From an uncultured Synergistia bacterium (GTDB lineage Bacteria > Eremiobacterota > SpSt-956 > JAKJGF01): a stretch of 7,398 nucleotides of DNA. The notes below the pieces were generated by a model. The model saw only the letters and a program-made list of their open reading frames with translations. It ran no database searches and had not been told where the DNA came from. Where the stretch lies: the NCBI GenBank assembly GCA_937888925.1, contig CALARM010000327.1, forward strand, positions 1 through 7,398. Reading direction: 5' to 3'. Each line of letters begins with the position of its first letter. The first letter of the stretch is position 1. The position numbers and the translations under genes are program-made. Positions 1-6,432 of this stretch are shown piece after piece.

Positions 1-26
1 AGTAAATTCTTAAAATCTTTTACCAT
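1..26 (-). CDS. Start of an unidentified gene cut by the left edge
   Basis: On the minus strand an ATG at 26-24 opens a frame reading MVKDFKNL before the window ends. A Shine-Dalgarno AAGAGGTG lies at 43-36, 9 nt upstream, and resembles the ribosome site of the preceding lipoprotein gene. The frame begins 27 nt after that gene's stop codon on the same strand, so it is probably the fourth member of the TPR-protease-lipoprotein operon. Only eight codons are visible and no function can be given. The claim rests on start codon, ribosome site and operon spacing alone. Confidence 0.5.
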
Positions 27-35
27 TGTTAATTA

Positions 36-43
36 CACCTCTT
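36..43 (-). promoter_or_regulatory. Ribosome binding site of the left-edge gene
   Basis: AAGAGGTG on the minus strand lies 9 nt before the ATG at 26. It is the main evidence that a gene begins here. Confidence 0.5.
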
Positions 44-53
44 AATATATATT

Positions 54-422
54 TTATTGAATGTCTTCTATTAAAGGCATTCCTTCATTATCTGAAGGGT
101 TCATATAAATATTATGACTTATATTTACAGTGGGAATAAACCCTCCTGCAATAGTTCCTTTATAACCTTCCTTTGATAAAGTGATAATATAATTACTGTT
201 AGAATTAAAGGTAAAGGTAAAATTTCCCTGACTATCACTTGTTACGGAATTACCGTAACTGGAAGTTAATATGGCTCCGGTAACAGCTTCTCCTGTTGTA
301 AGGTTCATGACCTTACCGGACAGAGTAACAGAAACATTACCGGGATTTACACTGTTATCATCGCCGCATCCTGCCAGTAAAATATTTAAAAAAAGAACAA
401 TTAAAATAGTTATCTTTCTCAT
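54..422 (-). CDS. Small lipoprotein with carboxypeptidase-regulatory-like domain
   Basis: A 122-residue predicted lipoprotein. Residues 1-18 form a signal peptide (Arg-Lys, then a long hydrophobic run) ending in the lipobox LLAGC, so Cys19 should be lipidated and the protein membrane-anchored on the outer face. Residues 33 to about 105 read LSGKV...TGEAVTGAILTS...TSDSQGNFTFTF...YIITLSKEGY, the usual pattern of a carboxypeptidase-regulatory-like (CarboxypepD_reg/PEGA-like) beta-sandwich, a non-catalytic module common in surface proteins. A short tail follows. The ATG at 422 is preceded by an excellent SD that overlaps the stop of the upstream S8 protease, with a 14-nt gap, so the two are co-transcribed and perhaps translationally coupled. 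The role is inferred to be a surface binding or scaffold partner; no enzymatic residues are seen. Lipoprotein call is firm, biological role unknown. Confidence 0.85.
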   Translation of the reverse strand: MRKITILIVLFLNILLAGCGDDNSVNPGNVSVTLSGKVMNLTTGEAVTGAILTSSYGNSVTSDSQGNFTFTFNSNSNYIITLSKEGYKGTIAGGFIPTVNISHNIYMNPSDNEGMPLIEDIQ

Positions 423-429
423 TACAATA

Positions 430-438
430 CACCTCCTT
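430..438 (-). promoter_or_regulatory. Strong ribosome binding site of the lipoprotein gene
   Basis: AAGGAGGTG on the minus strand, a near-complete anti-SD match, lies 7 nt upstream of the ATG at 422. It overlaps the protease stop codon (439-437), which suggests ribosomes pass from one gene to the next. Confidence 0.8.
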
Positions 439-2473
439 ATTTCTTAAACACAATACCGGCGGATGTACGGTTTAACATATAATATCCTTTACCGGCGTCA
501 ATATTACCGGCATCATAGGCTAAAGGCATAAAGGTATCTTCAGAAGTATCATAATAATAAATTGTACCAAGTAACATTCCCTGAGCTTCTGCCGATGTAA
601 GAGTCTGACCGTTTTCAAGGAACACAGATGATGTTCCCCACATAACTGATAGATTGTAAGGGTTTCCAACGGGTTTTAATCCGGCGCTCTGAAAGGATCT
701 TGTAAAGGAAGAAGCTGTCTGAGCAACACCTTCCGCACTGGCAGTACAATTACTGCTCACTTCAGTCCAGTAGGCTTTTCCAGGCTCAAGTTGTGCCACA
801 TCAGAAAGACTTATTTCTTTTGCAAGGCCTTTTTCTATCTTTCCTTTTATATCCTGAATATCTCCTCCTTCTACATAATAAAATGAACCGGAAAAACCAC
901 TTACAGCTGTGACAGATTGAAACGGAAAAGAAAGGAGATTCCATCCGGCAGATAAATTATAGGTAATTTTATTACTGGAAATACCTCCTTCAGTAAGGGA
1001 ACGATAGACATTTATTCTTTTACCGCTGAGCTGATCTAAATAATCGGAATAATTAAGTATTTGATTGATAAGTTTCTCTCCCTTTAAAGAAGAATCTCTG
1101 GAAACTATAAGACCTGCAAGACCTGATACCAGAGGGGTTGAAAAAGATGTTCCCGTTCCGACATCGTAGGTTTTTTTACCTGTCTGTGTTGTATATGGTA
1201 CAGCACCGGTCTGAGAATGATTACCTTCCGGATAGGCTCCGTAAACTTTAGTTCCTGTAGCATATATGTCTACATCTGTACCGTAATTGGAAAAAGACGA
1301 TCTTGTACCATCCTGTTCTACAGAACCTGCAGATATAACACCCGGTATATTTGCAGGGAAATCAGATTTGGAATAACCGTTATTTCCTGCTGCTGCAATA
1401 ACAACAACACCTTTATTTATAGCATCAGTTACGGCAGATGTAATGGACGGAAATTCATCAGGTTCACCCTGTACACCAAAACTCATATTTATTACACTTG
1501 CACCGTTCGCAACAGCATAATTAACTGCTGCTGTAACTGCAGATGTTGTAAATATAGCAGCAGAACCGTTTTTAGGCTCATATCCGGCTCTGAGAGGCAT
1601 AATTCTGCATGTCCAGTTCATGCCTGTCACACCGATATTATTATTTCCAACAGCCCCTGTCTGACTTGAAACAAAGGTACCATGCCCTGCAAAATCATCT
1701 GGATTACCATCGGCAGGATCGTCATCTTCACCTGTATAAACAAGTGATGATGATATGTCTACAAAATCCCATCCTCTGTAATCATCTATAAAACCATTAT
1801 TATCATCATCTATGCCATTTCCATTATGACCGTTCTGATCGGGAGCCCATACATCGGCATTATTCCACGGATCGCCGGAATTAACCCACATATTTTGACT
1901 TAAATCAGAATGTTTCCAGTCCACTCCGCTATCTATTACAGCTATTACAGTTGCTTTATTACCTGTCTCTATATCCCAACCTTTCTGAACATTCATACTT
2001 GAAAGATAATCTTTCTGATTTGAATAGTTCGGATCATTGGGAGCAGTTTCACTTGCATAAAGCAGATAATCCGGTTTTGCATAAAGAACCTCAGGAAAAG
2101 AAACATAGGCTTCTGCAACATCTTTTACATTAATATCAGGAGAAAAGGTTATTTTATATAAATTATCCGTACCGGTGCTTAATGCGGTTATATGAGGATA
2201 TACAGGTTTCATAGATGTTACATGGATTTTCCTGTTCAAAGAATCCATTTTACTAAAACCGGTAAGGAATAAACCTTCTTTTTTTGATAATTCCACAGGT
2301 ACAGAGAATTTCACAAGAATCTCCCCGGGAACATAATTAATAGAATAGAGGGCATCAACATGACCGGGCAATAACAATATAATAGACAAAATAACAATAA
2401 AGGGAGTAAGAAAAAAATAAAATTTAACCTTCAATTGCAAACAACCTTTCTTATCGTGATATGTAACCGGCAA
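437..2473 (-). CDS. Secreted S8 family (subtilisin-like) serine peptidase
   Basis: A 678-residue exported subtilase. Residues about 15-41 are a signal peptide (LKVKFYFF, a long hydrophobic stretch, then HVDA). Residues about 47-140 (YVPGEILVKF...VLYAKPDYLL) match a fervidolysin-type inhibitor prodomain. The catalytic domain covers about 145-492. The triad is complete: Asp181 in AVIDSGVD, His264 in GHGTFVSS, Ser443 in GTSFSTPLVSG. The oxyanion Asn364 is in AAAGNNG. An Asp/Asn-rich insert at 212-231 (DDDNNGFIDD) may bind calcium. Residues 505-678 form a C-terminal module with GWNLLSFP near 510 and two similar ends, PGKAYW near 564 and AGKGYY near 661. This module type is frequent at the end of secreted proteins. 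The start is a TTG at 2473, 15 nt after the TPR gene stop, with AAGG 4 nt and AGGTG 12 nt upstream. TTG codons at 2440 and 2434 are alternatives; the latter gives a more typical signal peptide. Family certain, substrate unknown. Confidence 0.95.
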   Translation of the reverse strand: MPVTYHDKKGCLQLKVKFYFFLTPFIVILSIILLLPGHVDALYSINYVPGEILVKFSVPVELSKKEGLFLTGFSKMDSLNRKIHVTSMKPVYPHITALSTGTDNLYKITFSPDINVKDVAEAYVSFPEVLYAKPDYLLYASETAPNDPNYSNQKDYLSSMNVQKGWDIETGNKATVIAVIDSGVDWKHSDLSQNMWVNSGDPWNNADVWAPDQNGHNGNGIDDDNNGFIDDYRGWDFVDISSSLVYTGEDDDPADGNPDDFAGHGTFVSSQTGAVGNNNIGVTGMNWTCRIMPLRAGYEPKNGSAAIFTTSAVTAAVNYAVANGASVINMSFGVQGEPDEFPSITSAVTDAINKGVVVIAAAGNNGYSKSDFPANIPGVISAGSVEQDGTRSSFSNYGTDVDIYATGTKVYGAYPEGNHSQTGAVPYTTQTGKKTYDVGTGTSFSTPLVSGLAGLIVSRDSSLKGEKLINQILNYSDYLDQLSGKRINVYRSLTEGGISSNKITYNLSAGWNLLSFPFQSVTAVSGFSGSFYYVEGGDIQDIKGKIEKGLAKEISLSDVAQLEPGKAYWTEVSSNCTASAEGVAQTASSFTRSFQSAGLKPVGNPYNLSVMWGTSSVFLENGQTLTSAEAQGMLLGTIYYYDTSEDTFMPLAYDAGNIDAGKGYYMLNRTSAGIVFKK

Positions 2474-2488
2474 TTTACCTTATTACAC

Positions 2489-2992
2489 CTATTGAGGGAG
2501 TTTCAGATTTTTCAATTCCTCTTCTACCGATTTCTTAACAGAAGCATATTGAACTGAATTACAGAGACTGAGAGCTTTATTAAGAAGTTCCATAGCTTCT
2601 GTTTTTTTATCCTGAATAACATATATAATTCCCATGGTAGAAACAGGAAAAGGATTATCAGGTATTATACGTGACACATCTTTTAATATATTAATAGCAT
2701 TATCAAGTCTGCCGGTTTCAATATATTTACGACTCAATTCACAGACAGTAACACCGAGATTAAATCTTGCCGTACTATGAGTCGGTTCAAGCCTGAGAAC
2801 TGATTTTAATTCTTCAATAGCCTTTTCAAAAAATCCCATTCTTGCATAGGCTATGCCAAGATTATTCCTTACCCTGGCTTCACTGGTGGTTACCTTCATT
2901 GCTTTATTAAATTCTTCTATAGCACGTGGATAATCACCGTTATTAAAATAACTTTCACCTGAAAGCAAATAAGCTTTCTCTTCAGAACTCAC
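2489..2992 (-). CDS. TPR repeat protein
   Basis: A 167-residue protein made almost wholly of tetratricopeptide repeats. Repeat 1 is about 5-38 (YFNNGDYPRAIEEFNKAMKV), repeat 2 about 39-72 (NNLGIAYARMGFFEKAIEEL), repeat 3 about 73-112 with a few extra residues between its helices (FNLGVTVCELSRKYIETGRL), and a weaker repeat 4 about 115-148 (GIIYVIQDKKTEAMELLNKAL). TPRs are protein-protein interaction scaffolds. There is no signal peptide or membrane segment, so it is probably cytoplasmic. The start is a GTG at 2992 with GGGAG at 3007-3003, 10 nt upstream. It is the first gene of the minus-strand operon, followed after 15 nt by the S8 protease, so a role in handling or regulating the exported products is possible but unproven. 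Confidence 0.88.
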   Translation of the reverse strand: MSSEEKAYLLSGESYFNNGDYPRAIEEFNKAMKVTTSEARVRNNLGIAYARMGFFEKAIEELKSVLRLEPTHSTARFNLGVTVCELSRKYIETGRLDNAINILKDVSRIIPDNPFPVSTMGIIYVIQDKKTEAMELLNKALSLCNSVQYASVKKSVEEELKNLKLPQ

Positions 2993-3062
2993 GATATTTA
3001 AACTCCCGCATTTTATTCTCTCAGTCTTCAGCTATTGACTGTCAGATCAATTTTCAATGCTG

Positions 3063-3068
3063 ATTATA
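3063..3068 (-). promoter_or_regulatory. Candidate -10 element for the TPR-protease-lipoprotein operon
   Basis: TATAAT on the minus strand, a perfect sigma70 -10 hexamer about 70 nt upstream of the TPR start. No convincing TTGACA lies at the right distance; at 17-nt spacing the -35 position reads TATAAA. The resulting leader holds a small inverted repeat, CAGTC (3022-3026) with GACTG (3037-3041). Supported by one hexamer and position only. Confidence 0.35.
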
Positions 3069-3143
3069 CTGAATATTACTTTATATTTATACAGGTAATC
3101 ACAAAATCCTTCCTGTACTCTAGATAAAACTTTTATATTGAGC

Positions 3144-3149
3144 TATAAT
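3144..3149 (+). promoter_or_regulatory. Candidate -10 element for the radical SAM gene
   Basis: A perfect TATAAT on the plus strand, 77 nt before the ATG at 3226. The -35 position (3121-3126, TAGATA at 17-nt spacing) is poor. Transcription would begin near 3156, inside the heptamer repeat that follows. Confidence 0.35.
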
Positions 3150-3150
3150 T

Positions 3151-3184
<34 letters not shown>

Positions 3185-3210
3185 TTGTAATAACTGGTAT
3201 TGGTGAAGAA

Positions 3211-3216
3211 AGGAAG
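3211..3216 (+). promoter_or_regulatory. Ribosome binding site deciding the radical SAM start
   Basis: AGGAAG lies 9 nt before the ATG at 3226. An in-frame GTG at 3181 would begin inside the heptamer repeat and has only repeat sequence in front of it, so the ATG is preferred. Confidence 0.6.
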
Positions 3217-3225
3217 TTTATAATA

Positions 3226-4305
3226 ATGGAAATTATAAAAGAACATACAAAGAGTCTCTGTCCTGAGTGTTATAAAAAAATAGATGCCAGAGTAGTTGCA
3301 GATGGTAACAGGGTAATTATGATAAAAACCTGTCAGACCCATGGAACATTCAGAGGTTTAGTAGAAAAAGATGTAAATTTTTATAAAAAAATTATCTCTG
3401 CCAGAAAAGATGACAGTAATTTCAATAGATGCCTTATGATAAATATTACCCATGCATGTAATTTAAAATGCCATCTATGTTATCTCCCTCAGAGAGATAC
3501 CAGAAAAGATCCATCTATGGAACAAATAAAAAAAGCCATAACCGGTTATCCCGGCCCTGCTATTTCTCTTTCAGGGGGAGAACCTACAATGAGAGAAGAA
3601 TTGCCTGATATAGTAAATTATATTTCTAAAGCAGGAAAAATACCAATAGTGGTAACAAACGGAGTAAAACTCTCTGATTATGATTACCTGAAAAAACTTA
3701 AAGATGCAGGTCTGTTGATTATAAATTTCTCCTGTAATGGCTTTACGGAAGACGTATTTATATCAATAGAAAACGCACCGCTCCTTGATATAAAAATGAA
3801 AGCTTTATCTAACATAAAAAAACTCGGAATAAAAACACAGTTTTCTTTTACAATGTCAGAGGGAATAAATGACGATCAATTCGGAGAAGCAATCAGGTAT
3901 ATACTGAACAATGAAGATTTTATTTATCAACTCAGAGCAAGAGTATCTGCTCCGATAGGGCTTTCCCTGGGAGAAAAAACCTTTTATCTATCAGACTTTC
4001 TGAATATTCTGGCAAAAGAAACCTCTACCACCAGAGATATTATGGTTGACTACTGGTTAACATACAGTCCTTTCCCAAATCCTTATGTATTTACAATGAA
4101 CTACCATCATTTTATGAGTATGTGCAACAGAGAAAAAGTCACTCCCGGACCAGGAGGAGATATAGTAATTTTTTCATGGCCTGATAGATACAATATAGAT
4201 TACGAAGAGATAAAAGCTCTGGATCTGGATATTTTAAATAAGAGAGGACAATTCCTCAATTACTGGGATGGAATCATAAGGAATGAAAGATATAATTTCT
4301 TATAA
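3226..4305 (+). CDS. Radical SAM enzyme with N-terminal CPEC/CxxHG cysteine module
   Basis: A 359-residue radical SAM protein, counted from the ATG at 3226. The [4Fe-4S]/SAM motif is CNLKCHLC (Cys78, Cys82, Cys85), preceded by NITHA. SGGEPT at 116-121 is the SAM-contacting GGE motif, and VVTNG at 142-146 is a typical following strand. Before the barrel, Cys12-x2-Cys15 (LCPEC) and Cys36-x2-HG form a small metal-binding-like module. I know this arrangement from radical SAM families such as the tetraether lipid synthase/MJ0619 type and TrsS, which act on lipids, cofactors or unknown substrates. This protein is shorter than tetraether synthases (about 500 residues). Cys300 near the C-terminus could ligate a second cluster. 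The gene is divergent from the TPR operon and convergent with the zinc-ribbon gene, 21 nt stop to stop. No peptide substrate gene is visible beside it. Radical SAM call firm, reaction unknown. Confidence 0.9.
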   Translation: MEIIKEHTKSLCPECYKKIDARVVADGNRVIMIKTCQTHGTFRGLVEKDVNFYKKIISARKDDSNFNRCLMINITHACNLKCHLCYLPQRDTRKDPSMEQIKKAITGYPGPAISLSGGEPTMREELPDIVNYISKAGKIPIVVTNGVKLSDYDYLKKLKDAGLLIINFSCNGFTEDVFISIENAPLLDIKMKALSNIKKLGIKTQFSFTMSEGINDDQFGEAIRYILNNEDFIYQLRARVSAPIGLSLGEKTFYLSDFLNILAKETSTTRDIMVDYWLTYSPFPNPYVFTMNYHHFMSMCNREKVTPGPGGDIVIFSWPDRYNIDYEEIKALDLDILNKRGQFLNYWDGIIRNERYNFL

Positions 4306-4322
4306 CATTCCGTTAATACCAT

Positions 4323-4337
4323 CACTTCAAAGAAGTG
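4323..4337. repeat. Short inverted repeat between convergent genes
   Basis: CACTTC-AAA-GAAGTG, a perfect 6-bp stem with a 3-nt loop. It lies just after the radical SAM stop and overlaps the TGA of the zinc-ribbon gene. Neither strand has a following T-run, so it is not a classical intrinsic terminator, though it could slow polymerases from both directions. Confidence 0.4.
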
Positions 4338-4980
4338 TAGAATCATCTTCGTATAAAATTTTTACTTCTCTTACTCTTCTGTCTTTTTCTTCAGCCATTT
4401 CATAGAAACCGTTAAGAACTTCGTTGGCTCTTCTGGCTATATCCATAGCTTCCTTTACGGTTGCTTCCTGTTCTTCAGTGACTTCAAATTTTTTACCCGG
4501 TGTCTCTTCATCCAATCCTTCGTCAATTATTTCTTCTAAAACTATCCTCATTGAATTCAGGCTCTGTAAGAATAACCTTATGGACTTAAGTCCACAATCA
4601 TATTGTTCTTGAAACTCACTTTTCATAGCTGTTTCAAGTTCTTCATCGAATTCAGGAAGTTCAGCTATATATGGGTTAGGATGTTTTGGTTTCACATATC
4701 CTGGAGGCCTGGGTTTAGCTCTGGGCATACTCTTTATTAAATCTCTCTCACCTTTCTGGAAATCTTTTTCCTGTTTTTCAAGTCTGGTGAGTAAAATCTG
4801 AGGAGACATCTTGCCATCCAATATTTTATTTCCGACATCCAGTATTTGCATCAACCTGTCAGTTCTCGGTCCTGAAATAGTAGGAGCCACATTAATACTA
4901 ATTTTAGGCAATTTTGCATTACATCTGTTACAAACATTGGATCCATGGGGATTATCTTCTCCGCATCTAAAACACAACAC
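4327..4980 (-). CDS. Zinc-ribbon protein with helical acidic C-terminal region
   Basis: A 217-residue protein opening with a zinc ribbon: Cys3-x2-Cys6 (LCFRCGEDNPHG) and Cys17-x2-Cys20 (VCNRCNAKLP), spaced as in the common short bacterial zinc-ribbon domain. A basic, proline-rich linker lies at about 87-104 (RAKPRPPGYVKPKHPNP). The rest is predicted helical and strongly acidic, with heptad-like stretches at about 108-158 and 165-203. There is no signal peptide or membrane segment. The start is a GTG at 4980 with AAAGGAAG about 11 nt upstream, and its own promoter lies just before. The C-terminal part matches no family I know. Zinc-ribbon proteins of this layout often serve as adaptors in uncultured bacteria, but here that is inference. 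The next gene upstream on the same strand is 116 nt away, so it is probably a single-gene transcript. Confidence 0.8.
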   Translation of the reverse strand: MLCFRCGEDNPHGSNVCNRCNAKLPKISINVAPTISGPRTDRLMQILDVGNKILDGKMSPQILLTRLEKQEKDFQKGERDLIKSMPRAKPRPPGYVKPKHPNPYIAELPEFDEELETAMKSEFQEQYDCGLKSIRLFLQSLNSMRIVLEEIIDEGLDEETPGKKFEVTEEQEATVKEAMDIARRANEVLNGFYEMAEEKDRRVREVKILYEDDSTLL

Positions 4981-5029
4981 TTACTCTACACTTCCTTTAT
5001 TCATAAAAAATCTTAATTATAATAATATA

Positions 5030-5057
5030 AGTATAACGAGAAAAACTCTTATGTCAA
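5030..5057 (-). promoter_or_regulatory. Sigma70-like promoter of the zinc-ribbon gene
   Basis: On the minus strand TTGACA (5057-5052) is followed after 16 nt by TATACT (5035-5030). This is the best promoter in the window. Transcription would start near 5023, giving a leader of about 43 nt before the GTG at 4980. Confidence 0.65.
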
Positions 5058-5096
5058 TATTTTAACTAACTTTTAGCAAAAAAAAACTAATAAATT

Positions 5097-6038
5097 CTAC
5101 AAAGGCCATAAATCTAACCTTGTAAAGGTATATTGATTTACCGTCATATCATCTTCTCTTGTCTCAAAAGCAATTTTCTCGGGAGAAAAATCTTTTATGC
5201 CATTATAATAATAACAGTATTTAGATCTGAGAAAATCTCCGAATCCTGATAGTTCAGGCTTCATTATAGTAGTTATTATACTCTTTGGGAACCAGAGAAA
5301 ATACTTTTTCTTTTCTTCCCAGAGATCTTCCGTTTCTTTACCGGGATGAAGCCTTGGAGTATAGTGTTCGGAAAAATCAGGATGACCCTGAGAGAACGGA
5401 TTGATTTCATCGTCTGTTACAAGTAAAAAATAAAAATGGGTATCTTTTTTAAAAAACCTGCCAAGAAAATTTTTTCCTTTCTCGTGATTTATTTTAAATC
5501 TCCTTATCTTTTTCCTGTCCATTTGTTTTCCCGGTATAATATAAAACTTGTCGTTTTTCATGTAACATTCATGAAGTTCGTCCGGATTTTCACCTATAAC
5601 CTTCGGGTCTGATCTGAGAAGGGCATTTTTTATAGCAATAGAAAATCGATAGAGTAACTCCATACGGCTGTTTATACTCTTGTGAAAGTCGAGCCTGCTT
5701 TTTTCAGGTATGGTAGATGCATATTTGTATTTACTATTTATAGCATTAATGAAGATAAAATAATTTTCCCTGTTACTTTCCATATAAATAGCACCGTCTG
5801 CCGAGCCAAAACCGGCTTTTTCATCAAAATCCAGCTGGTTGAATATAAACAAATTATTTATTTTATTCAGCAATAAAAATGGGTGGTTGCCACATGCATC
5901 TTCAAATAAACACAGATATTCGAATGGATTCTGAGGTAATACGAAATTCAGGAAGAAACCCACCCATCCGCTCTCAGAATAATAGGCCATATTAACCTTA
6001 TTATTATAAGGATGAGTCGTATTATAAAGTTCTATCAT
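5097..6038 (-). CDS. Hypothetical protein with a possible degenerate nuclease-like fold
   Basis: A 313-residue cytoplasmic-looking protein, rich in Phe, Tyr, Asn and Lys, with no signal peptide or membrane helix. I do not recognise its family with confidence. The stretch at about 76-101, GFGSADGAIYME followed by YFIFINAI, then RLDFHKSINSRMELLYRF at 115-132, has the order of a PD-(D/E)XK-type core: an Asp before a strand, a hydrophobic strand that normally carries E-x-K, then a helix. Here Asp81 is present but the E-x-K position reads Asn99-Ala-Ile101, so if the resemblance is real the site is dead. A basic patch (KQMDRKKIRRFK) lies at 171-182. The ATG at 6038 has a strong SD, so the gene looks expressed. 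Its upstream region holds the 143-bp inverted-repeat element. It could equally be an unrelated fold. Confidence 0.7.
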   Translation of the reverse strand: MIELYNTTHPYNNKVNMAYYSESGWVGFFLNFVLPQNPFEYLCLFEDACGNHPFLLLNKINNLFIFNQLDFDEKAGFGSADGAIYMESNRENYFIFINAINSKYKYASTIPEKSRLDFHKSINSRMELLYRFSIAIKNALLRSDPKVIGENPDELHECYMKNDKFYIIPGKQMDRKKIRRFKINHEKGKNFLGRFFKKDTHFYFLLVTDDEINPFSQGHPDFSEHYTPRLHPGKETEDLWEEKKKYFLWFPKSIITTIMKPELSGFGDFLRSKYCYYYNGIKDFSPEKIAFETREDDMTVNQYTFTRLDLWPL

Positions 6039-6045
6039 AATGTTT

Positions 6046-6051
6046 CTCCTT
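6046..6051 (-). promoter_or_regulatory. Ribosome binding site of the 313-residue protein
   Basis: AAGGAG on the minus strand, 7 nt before the ATG at 6038. It fixes the start of an otherwise unrecognised gene. Confidence 0.7.
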
Positions 6052-6093
6052 TATCCTTAGTACCGCACCACGTAAATCAGTAACCATTTTGTC

Positions 6094-6236
6094 AGCTTCT
6101 GCCAGACAGGCTCTTACGAAGAAAAATAATTTGCCTTATATAATTTGTTTTACAAACAATAAATTAACCCTTATTTAATTTTTAATTCTATATAAAAAAC
6201 TAATTTTTCTTCTCCAGAGCCTGCCAGGCAGAAGCT
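6094..6236. repeat. 143-bp inverted-repeat element, MITE-like
   Basis: Two arms of about 34 nt, 6094-6127 and 6203-6236, are imperfect reverse complements. The outer 21 nt match at 19 positions (AGCTTCTGCC, three variable bases, CAGGCTCT). After three mismatches a further GAAGAAAAAT is shared. The 75-nt centre is very AT-rich and contains a small perfect hairpin, TTGTTT-TAC-AAACAA (6145-6159). The right arm itself contains the palindrome CTGCC-A-GGCAG. Size, terminal inverted repeats and an AT-rich non-coding centre fit a miniature inverted-repeat transposable element or a long extragenic palindrome. I could not identify a clear target-site duplication. As RNA it would fold into one long hairpin. 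Confidence 0.6.
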
Positions 6237-6344
6237 TTTTACGGGTACCCTTTTATCTGTTACGGTAATTAGAATCAAAAATTTCATATAAAGTTTTCGT
6301 CGAAAGTGCCAGAAAACCTTCTTTATTATAAAATTATCTTTAGC

Positions 6345-6376
6345 AATTCAGCAATTCAGCATGTCAGCAGGTCAGC
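6345..6376. repeat. Degenerate TCAGC octamer tandem repeat
   Basis: Four consecutive 8-bp units end in TCAGC: AATTCAGC (6345-6352), AATTCAGC (6353-6360), ATGTCAGC (6361-6368), AGGTCAGC (6369-6376), preceded by a partial unit ending AGC. Units 1 and 2 are identical; 3 and 4 vary in their second and third bases. The repeat lies about 190 bp before the start of the right-edge gene. Function unknown. Confidence 0.75.
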
Positions 6377-6432
6377 TGGCCTGTGAAATACTGAACCGGT
6401 AATTATAAAAAATAGAAGGAATCTAAAATAAT

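Noticed and set aside
1217..1669. 150-codon plus-strand frame inside the S8 protease gene
   Set aside because: It lies opposite the conserved catalytic domain, is very rich in Cys, Ser, Arg and Ile in low-complexity runs, and has no ribosome site. It is a shadow of the protease.
1609..2133. Two 60-codon plus-strand frames (1609-1791 and 1951-2133)
   Set aside because: Both are antisense to protease coding sequence, have unlikely composition (His, Gln and Leu rich) and lack initiation signals.
4424..5065. Plus-strand frames of 62 and 84 codons over the zinc-ribbon gene
   Set aside because: They are antisense to the zinc-ribbon protein, and the second also runs across its promoter. No ribosome sites were seen.
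5066..5096. T-run (nine T on the minus strand) after the 313-residue gene as an intrinsic terminator
   Set aside because: The flanking TTAG/CTAA gives only a 4-bp AT-rich stem around the T-run itself; there is no GC-rich hairpin before it.
5682..5876. 64-codon plus-strand frame inside the 313-residue protein gene
   Set aside because: Antisense to a longer frame that has a strong ribosome site and plausible protein composition.
6291..6320. Hairpin AAGTTTTC...GAAAACCTT as a terminator
   Set aside because: The stem has a bulge, is AT-rich, and the following sequence is not a clean T-run. The direction of any upstream transcript is also wrong or unknown.
6094..6376. CRISPR array or attachment site in the repeat-rich intergenic region
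   Set aside because: The repeats are either two inverted arms or contiguous octamers. There are no regularly spaced identical direct repeats with unique spacers, and no integrase or tRNA is present.
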